Positions 1 through 11,023 are shown, numbered from the stretch's first letter. The stretch: 64,000 bases of DNA from Tetrapyrgos nigripes (GCA_013368315.1 JAACJM010000031.1:434001-498000); one strand, 5' to 3'. Numbers and translations: made by a program. Notes: generated from the letters alone by a model not told the origin.

Positions 1-312
1 GAGTCAGACGCAACGAAGTCTGGATGAAGAAACGTGACAGACACTTACACGTCTGTTCCCAGACCTTTACAGATATCTGTCGCAAGTCCATAGGGTCTGT
101 CGTGTTCTGTTCAGGCATCTGCGTGCGCTCTTGGTCTCATATAATGAATAGATAGATCAATAAATAGGTTTACTATTAGTACTTACTATACATACCATAC
201 ATACATAGATAATAATAGTAATGATACCGATAATAATTCGACAGGAAGTAACACTATTCTCTGCGAGATGTACTCAGGAAAGAATTAAAGGATACACTGA
301 GATGCACATACC
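1..312. other. AT-rich non-coding flank
   Basis: No gene is visible. The stretch is AT-rich with short ATA/CATA-type low-complexity runs around 150-240. It lies downstream of the stop codon of the minus-strand DUF6532-like gene and probably contains its 3' UTR. Confidence 0.5.
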
Positions 313-2415
313 TTAATACTGGCTCTCCTCCATTTCCTCCACCTCTCCACTTTCTTCTTCAACCGATGTCTTGTCCTTCTTGTTCTTGTTCTTGTTCTTG
401 TTCTTGTCCTCATCCTCATCTTCACAATCCTCTCCCTTGCCATTCTCATCAGATCTTCTGGCAACTAAACATGAATCCCCAACATCCTTTCCAGTTTCCT
501 CAGCGACCTCCTCCCCACTGTCCGAGTCATCCGCATAAATCTGTTCAACGGTCTCGGCAGCTTCATCCTCAGTCACCGGTGCAGAAACAGCGGTAGCCAA
601 CACCGTTTTCGTACTCCCACTGAACACCTCCTCCACCATGTTGTCCACCTTCTCAAAAAACATCTTCCACCAATCATCACCTAAACCTTGAAGGGTCTTC
701 TCGTATTTGGTTGTCCGCTTGACATCGACAAATTTGCCATTGATATTTGCCCGGTAATTGCCCCAGTTCTTGACGGAAAACTTGTGCGCCGCTTTTCTTG
801 GGTCATACAGGTTGACCCCGGTTGTCCAGAAGCCGAGGGCCCGCTCTACCTACAGCCAAAGCTTTAGCTTGTAGGATTTGAATACCAAACACACTCACCG
901 AGATGATAGAAAGCAGAACGGCTGCCAGGGGACGTTCATCTGAGCGTAGTTTTTTGTCCAAAGCGGAGAGACTGTGTGGTTTGATGTAGTGGGCCTTAGC
1001 GAACGTATAAATGATGAGAGGACTGCGAAAAATGCCCTGCGAGGAGAGGTTAGAAAATATCATGAGGTTGAAGCTTACTTACTTTGCCTTTGCCTTTGAT
1101 ATGGTCATAATCCTCGAATAGAAAGGCCTCGACGTCCTTGTGGTTTTTTGCAAGGTAAGATTGAGCAAAAAAAGCGATGTCGTCTGCTTCGCGGAGTCTT
1201 TCTGGGTTTAGGTCGATTAACCATTTGACGGCGTCTTGACCTGCTGATCCCAACGCTGAGCGCCAGTTGCTCATCGAGTAGCCCATCTTAAATAAAAAGT
1301 GGTTAGAGGGGACAGATAAAATTAAAAGTAGACCACGCACCAAACCGTTCCATACATCCCTACCATCAGCTGTATATTTTCCTTGTCCAAAGACCATGTC
1401 GAGAATTGCTTGCTGGTCCTCAACATCGAGCCCAACCCAGGCGGGGAGTATTCCAGCACGTTGTTGAAGTAAAGGTACGACCGAAGACTTCCACGTAACT
1501 TCACTACAAGGTAGATGTTTTAGTTTCCATTTCTTATCCCCGTCGCGAGCTTCTTTTGCCGTTTTGTGTTTCTTGGACGCAGTGTGCTCGACCTTAATGG
1601 GTACCTGCAGATGGAGTAGAGTACACGTTAATTACAACAATGGATAGAAAAACGTACTCACGTCTTCGAGCTTAACCGAGGTCTTTGAATTGGTCACTCC
1701 CAAACGCTCAACAGCAGCGTTTTCATCCTTCATGCCACCAAATTTCACCATACTATCCTCATCGGCATCAGTGTCAGACGGTGCAGTGGCCATGGAAACA
1801 TTGCTGGAGGCAGTGGACACGCTACGAGAGTGGATGAAAGTTTTGTTGAGACCGGAAGGAACCACAGGTGCCTTGGAAGGCTTTTTTGCAGGTTTCTTCT
1901 TTTTCCCGTCCGTCCTAGAAGAGTAAACAGTAATCGGTGTGAGTATTAGTTCCTGTCTTTAACGACCACTCACGGTTGGGAGGATTGAGGGCCTGACAAT
2001 GCTTTGCGCTTGTGATGGCCTCTGTCATCTGGTGTTCCCGTTGCCGCTTTGGTCACGTGCTGGGTATTGATGTCGTCTCTTGTCTTTTTTGTCGCCTGAT
2101 CGTTCTCAACGTCAACGTCGAATCCTACCTCAACTTGAAGGTCCTGCGGAGAGGGAGCTGAGAAGTGGAAGGTACGTCATGTATATCATTCAATGGAGCG
2201 GACCAGGCTTGAACGACCTACCATCAGGCATGGTAACATTGGACTTGGTACTGGAGTCTGAGTCGTCCGCATAGCTATTATCGGCGTCTTTCTTCTTCTG
2301 TTATATAGGTAAGACTCTATCTCTGGCCGTATGTGACATGCTCACCTGGTACTTTGCAGTAGTTTTACTGCTGGCAATAGACTTGTTTTTGATTTTACCA
2401 TGTTGAGCTGCGTTG

Positions 2416-3083
2416 TGTCAAGTCCATGCGGATACCCAATGCTAGGAAACATCAAGGACCCGGATGGAAGTCTTGAATGGATTGGATGGAGATTCCGAGT
2501 GGATCCAGATAGGAAAGAGCTTATAAAGATAAATAGGGATTTCAGTCGGAAAGACTGGGAAGCTCTAGGGAACCATCGAGGAAGGATAGGAGACCAGCTT
2601 TGTCGATTTTGCACTTAAGCTATCTACTACAAATGTGCTAGCTTAAGTACTACTTCGGGAAGTGTAGGAATAAGATAGGAAAGGATCGGAAATGAAGAGT
2701 AATATAACTACAGAAGGAAAGGTGAAGGGAAACGCCTCCTAAGGAAAGTGGAGTTGTGGATATGAAGTGGAGACGTTGGAGTAGGATTGGAGATGAATCG
2801 GAAATGAAGGAATGATCGGAAAGTGATAGGAAAGTAATGGAAAGTAAGACTGTACTGGAAAGTCATCGGATCCTACTGGAAAGGATCCGGAAAGGACCCT
2901 ACTGGAAAGGATCTGGAAAGGACCCTACTGGAAAGGATCTGGAAAGGACCCTACTGGAAAGGATCTGGAAAGGACCCTACTGGAAAGGATCCGGACAGGA
3001 CCCTACTGGAAAGTACAGGAAAGTGAAGTATAGGAAAGTATCGGAAAGGTATAAGAAGTATAGGGAAGTGCATAGATCTTACA
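2416..3083 (-). mobile_element. Solo LTR of a gypsy-1-related element
   Basis: 668 bp with TGTCAAGTCC...GATCTTACA ends, bounded by a 5-bp target duplication CGTTG (2411-2415 and 3084-3088). It shares with the gypsy-1 LTR the start block, the central hairpin (ACTTAAGCTA...TAGCTTAAGT) and the end block, but is clearly diverged elsewhere. No internal region remains, so it is a solo LTR left by LTR-LTR recombination. It sits inside exon 1 of the DUF6532-like gene. Confidence 0.93.
2872..3014. repeat. 26-bp minisatellite inside the solo LTR
   Basis: Five complete 26-bp units start at 2872, 2898, 2924, 2950 and 2976, followed by a partial unit from 3002. The unit is built on CCTACTGGAAAGGAT plus CTGGAAAGGAC. 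The array is absent from the other LTRs of this family in the window, so it is an expansion within this copy. Confidence 0.9.
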
Positions 3084-3535
3084 CGTTGCCAGCTGGCAAG
3101 TTGGGCTGGGGCTTTTCTGCTCTGAGCTGCTGCTTGTGCTCAACGTCCTCTTGATGCTGGGCATCCTCAATGGCGGCAGCCTTTTTCAGAGCTGCCTCCT
3201 TCGAAGTCTTCACTTTTTGCTTTGCGGCCGCTTTTGCTGTGTTGTCAGTGGCGACTTGTTCGGATGTACGGCGAGGAGCTGGTTGGGAAATGGCACCAGG
3301 ATGGGTGTTTTTGCTTTTGACACGAGTGCCAATTGGAGGGAGAGTCAAATATGTCCTGCCTCCAGACATGATCAGAGTTGAGAGGTGAGTGGTTCAATTT
3401 TCACAGTCATGCGTGCGGTCGCTAATGGAGACCAGCGTGGAGCAAATGATATGCCTGACTGACGCTAGTGTCAGGGTCCCCAAGGTTGGCTTTTATCCGA
3501 ACCGTGACCAACTTGTATCCTTCTATTCTACGACA

Positions 3536-3838
3536 ATGCCTCCCCTAAAATCTGTCAATCCTCGCAATAAATGTTGCCCGATATCAGGCTGCAAACGACT
3601 TTTTCCAACTCAAAACGCGATTACCATGCACATCCGGAACGATCACGCAAGAAATCGTCATCCAGCTCCTCAATCATCCACCGCAATGACTCAAACAACC
3701 TACTCAAGTTTTCCAACCTTCTGCAGTCCTGAACCCGAGGCAGACTCTTCCATACTCTCTAATCCAGTGAGTCCGATTCTGTCAAGTCCGACGACGTCTG
3801 ATTGTAACTGTGAAGATAGTATTTGTTTCGAAACGGAC
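3536..3838 (+). pseudogene. C2H2 zinc-finger ORF truncated by gypsy-1
   Basis: The frame is open from 3389, but the ATG at 3536 fits best. It encodes a short Pro/Lys leader followed by a single finger C-x4-C-x12-H-x4-H (C..SGC...H....H, around residues 12-35), then a Ser/Pro/Thr-rich tail. The frame runs into the LTR at 3839, where the LTR's own TGTTAA supplies a stop. It is arranged head-to-head with the DUF6532-like gene (start codons about 165 bp apart), so they probably shared an upstream region. A classical finger suggests nucleic-acid binding, but one finger does not establish that. No continuation could be recognised beyond the right end of gypsy-1. Confidence 0.6.
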
Positions 3839-4460
3839 TGTTAAGTCCAGGCGGATCCTAGCGTTAGGAAACACATCGGACCCGAGCGGAAGTCTTGTTG
3901 GAGTTTTTAGGAAAGGATGAAGACGGACCCGGGCGGAACCGGTAGTCTCTGGAAATGAAGTATAGGGAAGACACAGAATGGAATCCATTAAGATGGTACT
4001 TTGTTGTCTGAAGTCGGATGAAGTTAGGAGACCAGCTAATTCGATTTTAGACTTAAGCTATCTACTACAAAGTTGCTAGCTTAAGTACTACTTTGGAAAC
4101 TATCAGAATGAATAGGAGTAAGATAGGAAGGGTTCGGAAATGAAGGAAAAGCACATGGTGTTATTGGAGATGGATGGAGTACTGCGGAACGAAGTGGAAA
4201 CAAAGTGGAATGGATTGGAGATGAAGTGGAGTAGCTTTGGAGATTAGATACGAGCTATCCGGTAGTTATCCGAAATGAATCACGAGTTCCCAGATGGGAT
4301 CCGTGTGTGGAGATTAATAGTGGAGCTCGGATATGAAATCGGAAATGAATGATCGGAAAGTGTTCGGGATGAAAGGGAATGAAGTTCGAAATAAAAGGAA
4401 AAGAAGTTCGGAAAAGAATCGGATGCGATCGGAAAGATGTATAGAAGCATAGATATTACA
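3839..4460 (-). repeat. gypsy-1 3' LTR (left)
   Basis: 622 bp, TGTTAAG...GATATTACA on the plus strand. It is about 98% identical to the right LTR (11042-11674): twelve substitutions and one 11-bp repeat-unit difference (GTGGAAACAAA repeated once more in the right LTR). Confidence 0.95.
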
Positions 4461-4474
4461 GTATCCCCCTCTTA
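4461..4474 (-). promoter_or_regulatory. gypsy-1 polypurine tract
   Basis: On the minus strand AAGAGGGGGATAC lies directly against the 3' LTR. This is the expected plus-strand primer of reverse transcription. The same tract follows the LTR of the decayed copy at 35626. Confidence 0.85.
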
Positions 4475-4696
4475 GGCCTCGAGCCCTTGAGAGGCATGGA
4501 AACGAATAGTAGTCCGTCGGAATGAAGTTGAAAGGACAATAGAAAAAAAATAGAAAAGGGGTGGTCCCCAGAAAATGAACAATGGAATCGGAAACGAATG
4601 GAAACGATCGGGATTGTGAATGGTTTCTAAATTAAGGAATTTGTAACGAAATGAACAGGAAACAATAAGGATGGTCCGTGCACGTATTCGAAAACG

Positions 4697-4704
4697 TATA
4701 AAAG
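4697..4704 (+). promoter_or_regulatory. TATA box of the antisense gene
   Basis: TATAAAAG, about 50 bp upstream of the ATG at 4750 on the plus strand. It suggests that the antisense gene inside gypsy-1 has its own promoter. The equivalent position in the decayed copy near 35870 no longer has a TATA. Confidence 0.6.
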
Positions 4705-4749
4705 GGAGATGTCCTCGGAAGCAGAGCAAAACCAACTTCACCGTTATCA

Positions 4750-5780
4750 ATGTCTTCCACCACTTCCTACGTTCCCCTTGATGTTTCCAAGCTCCTGACA
4801 GAGTATATGACCGAATGGACAACGTCCAACGCGAAACCTCCAGCTCCTGTGCATCCCGAACCTTTGGTGGAGAAAGTGATCGAAGATGGTATGAGGGTGA
4901 CGGAAAAACATCGGGTCCGTCAGGAAAACAAAAATGGTACGTGACCGGTTTTGAATTGGGTTTTCCCCGGATGCTAACGGAATCAACTTTAGCTCGACAA
5001 GCATATGAAGCTCTGATGGAGGAATATGAGGCTGCGGAGGAGTTGATGGAGTTGTGGTTGGAGCAGCGGAAAGACGCGGAAAAGGCGAAGAAGGAGGAAT
5101 TGGAGGCTGAGGAGAGGAAACGGCTGGAGGAATGGGTAAGGAAGGAGAAGGAACGAACGGAACGGACGGGACGGGGTCCAGAGGTGGAGATGGAGCATTC
5201 CGATGCGGGCCCGTCGGAGAAGGTGAAAGGGAAAAGAAAAGCGAATTCCGGACCGAGTAGTCCTCGTGCGGCTCGGAGGCGACGTAGGGACGAGGGATCT
5301 GGGGATGAAGACTCAGAGAGTGAGGAAGAGGTTGAGGTGGAGAAGGGAGAGGCATATGCCGAGGTACGTTTGTTTTTTCCGTTTTTTCTTTACCTTCGGA
5401 TTTTGACCTTGATTTTATAGCGGTGTTCCTGGTGTACCCGACTCGGTTTGGAGTGCACATCCCAAGGCGATGGGAAACGTGCTTGCGAGTCCTGCGCGGC
5501 ATCACACGTGGGTTGTAGTTTCACCGGTCGGAAATCCGTCCTTCCCGACGTCTCGACCCTTTGTGCCATACAGTTGGCCCAACTCCATTGCATCATCCAT
5601 ATAGGGAATGTTCTAGAAGTGATGGCGGAATCGTTGAACATCCCACTTCCCAAAATGGAGGATGAGGAGTGGACGGGAATGGAGGCAAGGTTGCTGGACA
5701 TGCCGGATTCGCTCGGAAAGCCGAAGAAGAAAGGAAAAGGGAAGAAACCGAGATCAAAGGCAGTGGTAGAGGAAGATTGA
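4750..5780 (+). CDS. Antisense spliced gene inside gypsy-1: coiled-coil plus Cys6 cluster protein
   Basis: It runs on the strand opposite gag-pol, between the integrase/chromodomain end and the 3' LTR. Three exons (4750-4936, 4993-5363, 5421-5780), with GTACGT...TTTAG and GTACGT...TATAG introns of 56-57 bp, join in frame to about 305 aa. Residues ~1-60 look like a variable N-terminus. About 63-125 is a long Glu/Lys/Arg-rich helix, probably coiled-coil; next comes a basic/acidic low-complexity stretch. About 187-225 is a six-cysteine cluster C-x2-C-x6-C-x9-C-x2-C-x6-C. A helical C-terminus ends in a Lys-rich tail. The cluster spacing resembles, but does not equal, fungal Zn2Cys6 domains, so metal or DNA binding is inference. 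It is intact although the pol of the same element is dead. A diverged copy in the relic at 35912-36963 keeps the same cysteine spacing. Confidence 0.8.
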
Positions 5781-6004
5781 GGAAAGGGACGGATGTGTGC
5801 CGGACGCGATGGACACGAACAATTGTATATAGATTTTTTGTAATGGATACTCGACCGGACCCGGATGGGCAAAAAATTTTCTTGGAACAAATTTCGAGTG
5901 AAGTTAAGATGCGATCGGAGTAAAAGGAAAAATGAGAAAATATAGAATAAATTGAAATTAGTGAAGAGCGCTGGAAGGGACAGTAAATGACGGAACGATA
6001 AGGA
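5781..6004. other. Spacer between the convergent antisense gene and chromodomain ORF
   Basis: No ORF. It holds the convergent 3' ends: the antisense gene stops at 5780 and the pol ORF at 6005. Part of it (TAATGGATACTC...GGACCCGGATGGGC) is conserved in the relic near 37030. Confidence 0.5.
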
Positions 6005-9000
6005 TTAAGATGAAATTGGAAGAGGACCGGGTTTGTTCAGATTTTTCTGATGATACTCGTCTATAGCTTCTTCGGCTGTTAGCTCATCCACGGGAAGCCA
6101 GGAAAATTCTTTGTCGGTGCCTTCGTAACCAGACCACTGTACCAAATATAATAGAGGACATTTACGACGGCGCCGATCGATTTTTGAGTCTAAGATTTCG
6201 GTGATTTCATATTCAAGTTCACCTTCAATCTCGACCGGAGCGGGCGGATCTGGGATACGATTCGGAATCGTGTTCGGGACAGCGGGTTCTAGTTGGGACA
6301 CATGGAAAACAGGGTGGATTCCACGGAGATAGTCAGGGAGCTTTATGGCATAGGAAAGAGAGCTGGGGCGAGAGAGAACTTTGAATGGACCAAGGAATTT
6401 CTCGGAGAACTTCAGAGTGGTTCTTGTAGTTTTTATGTGTTTTGCGGACACAAAAACCTCGGAGCCGATAGGGATTTCTGGTAAATCTAGACGGCGTTTG
6501 TCGGCCTGTACTTTGTAACGTTTCTGAGCTTCCCGAATCTCATCCCGAAGGAAGCCATGAAGTTCCTCGAGATTGACAACGAAATGTCGGGCGCGCTCGG
6601 AAGCAAGATTGTAGTCGGGATGAACCGTTAAGTTTGGGTGAAACCCTTTATTTGCGAAGAAGGGTGTGATTCTGGTGGAAGCGTTCGGAGCGTTGTTGTA
6701 AGCGAACTCAGCGATGGGAAGTAGGGAAGACCAATTATCCTGTTGGTAAGAACAATAGATTCGGATGTACTGCTCGAGTGTCTGATTGGTGCGCTCGGTT
6801 TGTCCGTCGGCTTCCGGGTGATAACCCGAAGTGAAATGAAGTTCCATATTCAAAGCTTTTCCTAAGGATCGGAAAAAATGGGAAACGAATTCGGAACCGC
6901 GGTCGGAAGTGACATGGTTAGGAACACCATGCTTAGAAAAAACATGAAGAACGAATAATTCCGTGAGCTGTTCCGATGTAATGGTATCATGAGTCGGAAT
7001 GAAGATTCCTTGTTTGGATGCGCGGTCCACAATTACCAGGATTGCTGTGTATCCGTTGGAATCTGGTAGTTGTTCAATAAAATCCATGGAAATCGAGTCC
7101 CACGGACGGACCGGCACGGGAAACGGTTTTAGGAGACCATAAGGACGATGTCGACGAGGCTTGTTACGACCACAAACCGTACAGGACGCGACATAATCCC
7201 GAACGAATTCTCGGACCTTTGGCCAGGTATAGTGGCGTCAGATAAGGTCAAGTGTCCGGTTTTGTCCGAAGTGTCCTGCTAGGGAATGGTCATGGTGTTG
7301 TCGCAAAACTTGAAGTCTAAGGTCGGAAGCACCAGGAACGAATATCCTATCGTCCAAGCGTAATAACCCGGAATCATCGAGCTTCCATCGGGATGATAAG
7401 GAATCCTTAGCTAGTTTGAGACCGGCTTGTGATTCCGGATCGGAAGTGTAGGATTCTCGGATTGTAGAATGGAGTTTCTCGATATCCATGATAATGGATG
7501 CACGGAGTGCGGGTCCTTCGAGGAAAGAGGCTCGGAGCGATTCGGAAAGTTGTTCTTGGGTGAAGACTGGGCGGAAATTCTGCGGATTAACCTTGGCGTA
7601 GTCGCTATCCCCCTCTTTTGGGTAGACGTCCCATTGTCTAGTAAGTGAGTCGGGTTTTGCACCTAATTTACCCGGTCGGAACCGGATAATGAGATTGAAA
7701 GCGGAAAGATACTCGGACCATTGGACTTGTCGTCGTGTTAGAATTTTGGTGGTTGAAAAATATTCCAAATTCTTGTGATCGGTAACGACATCGATAGGGG
7801 ATCCGGAGCCTTCCAAATAATGTCGCCAGATTCGGAAAGCTTCAAAAATGGCAAGCAATTCCTTGTCGTGAACATCGTAATTGAGTTCAGCGGATTGTAA
7901 GGTGCGTGAATGGAATGCGATGGGATGAATCTCTCTGGAATCGTACTGGAGAGAGGATTGCGGCGATAGCGTAGTCGGAAGCGTCGGTTTCGACGATGAT
8001 CTTTTGGTTCGGAACCCAATGACCAAGGATCGGAGCGGAAGTAAAAGCATGCTTAAGGTAATCGAAAGATTCCTGGCATGCCTGCGTCCATTTCCACTGG
8101 ATAGCTTTTCGGGTGAGACGGGTTAAGGGTACGACGATATCCGAATAATTGAAGATGAAGCGTCTGTAAAAATTACAGAAGCCTAGGAAAGATTGTATAT
8201 CCCGGACCTTCCGAGGAACGGGCCATTCCAGGATAGTTCGGATTTTGGAAGGATCCATCGTTAACCCTTCAGGGGAGAGAAGGTAACCTAGATACTCCAC
8301 GGTATCAACGGAAAAGAAACATTTTTCGGGATTGACAAAGAGTCCATGCTCTCGGAGCCGACGGAATACTTCGCGAACATGCTTCTGATGGTCTTCCTCA
8401 TTGTCGGAATAGATCAGACGTCGTCAAGATAAACGATGACGGTGACGTCAAGGAGATCCTTGAGGATGTCGTTGATAAATCGCTGAAAGGCGGCGGGAGC
8501 ATTGCTAAGACCAAAAGGCATCACTTTCCATTCGAAGGATCCGTAGCGGGTCCGGAAAGCGGTTTTCCATTCATCCCCCTCGGCGATGTGGACCAAGTGG
8601 TAAGCGTGACGGAGATCCAACTTGGTATAAATTTTCGCGCGCCGGGGAGTGTCTAAAAGCTCGGAAATAAGTGGAAGCGGATACCTATCCTTCTTCGTGA
8701 TGGCATTGAGGCCACGGAAGTCAACGCAAAGCCGAAGCTCTCCGTTTTTCTTCTTCACAAAGAGGACCGGAGCCACGAAGGGCGAGGATGAAGGTTTAAT
8801 AAAACCTATAGTCAGATGTTTGTCGATAAATTTTCGTAATTCTCCTAATTCCCTGTCGGATACCGGATAAATCCGGGCAATCAGTGGAGCCGCACCTTCG
8901 ACAAGGTCAATTTTGAGGTCGTAGGGGCGATGCGGAGCCAGTTTATCCGAAAGCCTTTTGTCAAACACATCGGAATAGTCAGCTAAATATTCGGGAGCCT

Positions 9001-9470
9001 TTGGAGAAGATGGGGTTTCCGAATTTGAGGCTTTCGCATGAACCTCAGCATCCGAAGTTAACCAGAGCGCCATTGGTTCAAGCTGATCCTGTTTGCAACA
9101 GCGAAGGAAAGCTGCTGCTCCGATGATGCTAATGCGGGTGTCGTCGACGGAAGATGCCATTTGCGAGATGGAAGGATAGGAATAGATGGGTTCGTACGGA
9201 ACCATCAAGTAAGTGTAGACGAACGGGAGGAATGGAAAGGGTAGGTAGGGAATGTTCGGAAACGTCAGTAGAGTCGATAAAACAATCTGAGGAACCAGAA
9301 TCCAAAAGCGACGGAAACGAAATGGAAAGTTCGGGTTTAGTATATGAGGGAATAGAAAGTGGAATGACTAAGGATTTAATGGAAAGAGCGGCGGCGTTGA
9401 GAGTAACCTCCTGATTGGCACGATCCCGGTCAACGCAACTCCGACCTCGTGCTGAGGCATCAGAGTCGCT
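6005..9470 (-). pseudogene. pol: gypsy-1 pol: protease, RT, RNase H, integrase, chromodomain (disrupted)
   Basis: Protease reading starts in the -1 frame overlapping the gag end; the LLDSGSS active site lies at about 9305. The second half of the protease (a VLGxxWL-type block) is missing before RT. RT (9208-8414) has the [16 protein letters not shown] and YLDD motifs. A missing base just after YLDD (about 8413) shifts the frame. RNase H has ETDASDYA and VTDHKNL, with an extra base at about 7957. The integrase keeps an H-H-C-C finger and the D, D, E triad (MDFI, TSDRG, GQTERTN). A TGA at about 7236-7238 replaces the arginine of the usual RRHYTWP block. The last ORF, 7117-6005, ends in a chromodomain (YEITEILDSK, YLVQWSGYEG). 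Chromodomains usually steer integration toward marked chromatin. Confidence 0.92.
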
Positions 9471-9472
9471 GA

Positions 9473-11011
9473 CTATTTTGGAGACTGCGTGGAAGCAGTG
9501 CCAGTCATGGAAGTACTACCGGACGAGGTGTTTTCCGTGTTTGCGGCTTGGCCACGAGCTTCATTCGCTGCCTTCCGCTTGTTACAGTCATCCGTCGCAT
9601 GCTTCCCGCCACAGAACATACAAAGATTGTTCTTCTTGCAGCGGTCCCTTTCATCCTGGGATAGCTTTCCGTCCTTTCCGAGCTTGTTAGCCCAGGGTTT
9701 CTTCTGACCGGAAGGGAACGGAGACGATGAGGATGAATTAGAGTTGGAATTATAATTGGAATTGGAGGAATTGGAGGAATTTCCGGATTTCCCACCTTTA
9801 CCAGAGTTTGAGGACTTTCCGGAGCCGGATCCGGAACTATTACCTCCCGAGCCTTTCCCCCCGGAATTCCCTTTTCCTCTGCTCCCTTCTTCCCGTTTCT
9901 TTTCAGTTTGGTGACGCCAGTAACGGGAATCGATTCGGAGAACCTGGGATTTGAGACGGGGAAGGTTCGTTTCCTCATAGACTAGGGCAAGGGCATCCTT
10001 GATTCGCAGAGCCAAACCCTTTTGGAAAAAGTGTCGCAAAGAATTCTCATCCCAAGCGACCTGCGAAGCAAGTTGTTGGAACTTGACGGAGTATTTCGCG
10101 GCCCGATCGGAATCCTTCATGAATAGGGCCTCCAATCGGTCCTCAGCATCTCCGACCTCATCGAAAACCCCGAAGTTATCCTTCAGCTCCTTGACGAAAA
10201 TACCAAAGTCAAGGGTCCACGGAGCGGGTTCCTCGGGATCCGGGTTGAGGATTTCCGGTTCAAAGAATTCGAGTGCAGTGCCGGAGAGATAGGAAAGAGT
10301 GAAACTGATTTTTGCGGCATCAGTCGCGTATGCCTTTGGACGGTTCTGGAGATTGATCTGGATCTGGATCAGGAATGGACGGAGCTTCTTCGGATCCGAC
10401 CCATCGAAAACGTCGGGTTTCTTCACTTCCGTCTTTTCACTGTGACCAGGTGTAACTTTTCCGATGATCTCGTTGAAATTTTGGAGAGCGGTAATGAACT
10501 GCCTCCTTTCTTCGTCATCATCGCTGTTGCTGTCGGAACCGTCGGAACCACCATCTCCCGGAGGTCCATCATCCGGTGGTCCTCCGCCACCGTCGTCAGA
10601 TCCGCCTCCTCCACCACCCTGATGTTGTTCATTGTTGTCCCCGTCATCTCCCTGACCATAATGCTGGCCCGGTGGGGGACCATGGCCGTCATCGGGATTG
10701 GCGGGTGCACACGAGGGTCCTGCTCGAGAGGATCCTTGAGTTTGCTGTTGGACATATGAACGACTTTGGGTTTGTGTAAGGGTTCCGGAGTCTCCTGGCT
10801 CCAGGCCGTCCCAGCTATCGAGGAATTCCTTAAACAGACTCGTGCGGGGTTTGGTTGGGCTCGGGTGCACGAAAATGCTGCCAGAACGTCTGTGTTGGCG
10901 AATTTGAACGTTACGGAAGAGGTTGGAATAATAAGCGTTTTTGAATGGAGTCACTGGAACCGTAAGGTTCGATGTCGGGGAAGGAGTTCGTGGTTGAGAA
11001 CGTTGGGACAT
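9473..11011 (-). CDS. gag: gypsy-1 Gag
   Basis: An intact frame of 512 aa from the ATG at 11011 (an in-frame ATG four codons upstream, at 11023, is less likely). After a Ser/Thr/Pro- and Gly/Asp-rich N-terminal third comes the retrotransposon capsid-like region (PDVFDGSDPKKLRPFL through the LRHFF.KGL block), a Gly/Ser/Asn spacer, then a zinc knuckle C-x2-C-x3-H-x4-C near the C-terminus, one residue shorter than the usual CCHC spacing. It would form the particle and bind element RNA. Pol follows in the -1 frame. Gag is intact while pol is not, so this copy could still make coat protein. Confidence 0.88.
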   Translation of the reverse strand: MSQRSQPRTPSPTSNLTVPVTPFKNAYYSNLFRNVQIRQHRRSGSIFVHPSPTKPRTSLFKEFLDSWDGLEPGDSGTLTQTQSRSYVQQQTQGSSRAGPSCAPANPDDGHGPPPGQHYGQGDDGDNNEQHQGGGGGGSDDGGGGPPDDGPPGDGGSDGSDSNSDDDEERRQFITALQNFNEIIGKVTPGHSEKTEVKKPDVFDGSDPKKLRPFLIQIQINLQNRPKAYATDAAKISFTLSYLSGTALEFFEPEILNPDPEEPAPWTLDFGIFVKELKDNFGVFDEVGDAEDRLEALFMKDSDRAAKYSVKFQQLASQVAWDENSLRHFFQKGLALRIKDALALVYEETNLPRLKSQVLRIDSRYWRHQTEKKREEGSRGKGNSGGKGSGGNSSGSGSGKSSNSGKGGKSGNSSNSSNSNYNSNSNSSSSSPFPSGQKKPWANKLGKDGKLSQDERDRCKKNNLCMFCGGKHATDDCNKRKAANEARGQAANTENTSSGSTSMTGTASTQSPK

Positions 11012-11023
11012 TGTAGACAACAA

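Larger units (their letters stand above)
313..3369 (-). pseudogene. DUF6532-like fungal protein gene, 8 exons, split by a solo LTR
   Basis: Reading the minus strand from ATG 3369, I can join eight exons in one frame: 3369-2346 (interrupted by the LTR), 2297-2222, 2157-1974, 1914-1662, 1604-1341, 1286-1083, 1036-899 and 849-313. Introns are 46-78 bp with GT...AG ends. If the LTR and one copy of its target duplication are discounted, every exon phase agrees and the protein would be about 668 aa. The N-terminal half is basic and low-complexity; the C-terminal half carries the conserved part, with blocks such as ILDMVFG, RSPLIIYTFAKAHY and ERALGFWTTG, followed by an acidic/KN-rich tail. The layout (late FxxPLI..., ERAL..WxTG) resembles the fungal DUF6532 family, whose function is unknown; the family name is my inference. 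As it stands, the first exon runs into a stop at the LTR junction, leaving about 95 aa. Confidence 0.72.

Noticed and set aside
2410..3084. Idea that the solo LTR is removed as an intron (GTAAGA at one end, CAG just beyond the other)
   Set aside because: Splicing those sites would shift the downstream frame into a stop within a few codons; kept only as something RNA-seq could test.
4747..5505. 252-codon minus-strand ORF opposite the gypsy-1 antisense gene
   Set aside because: Pro/Ser-rich shadow of the Glu/Lys-rich coiled-coil codons; the spliced plus-strand gene explains the region better.
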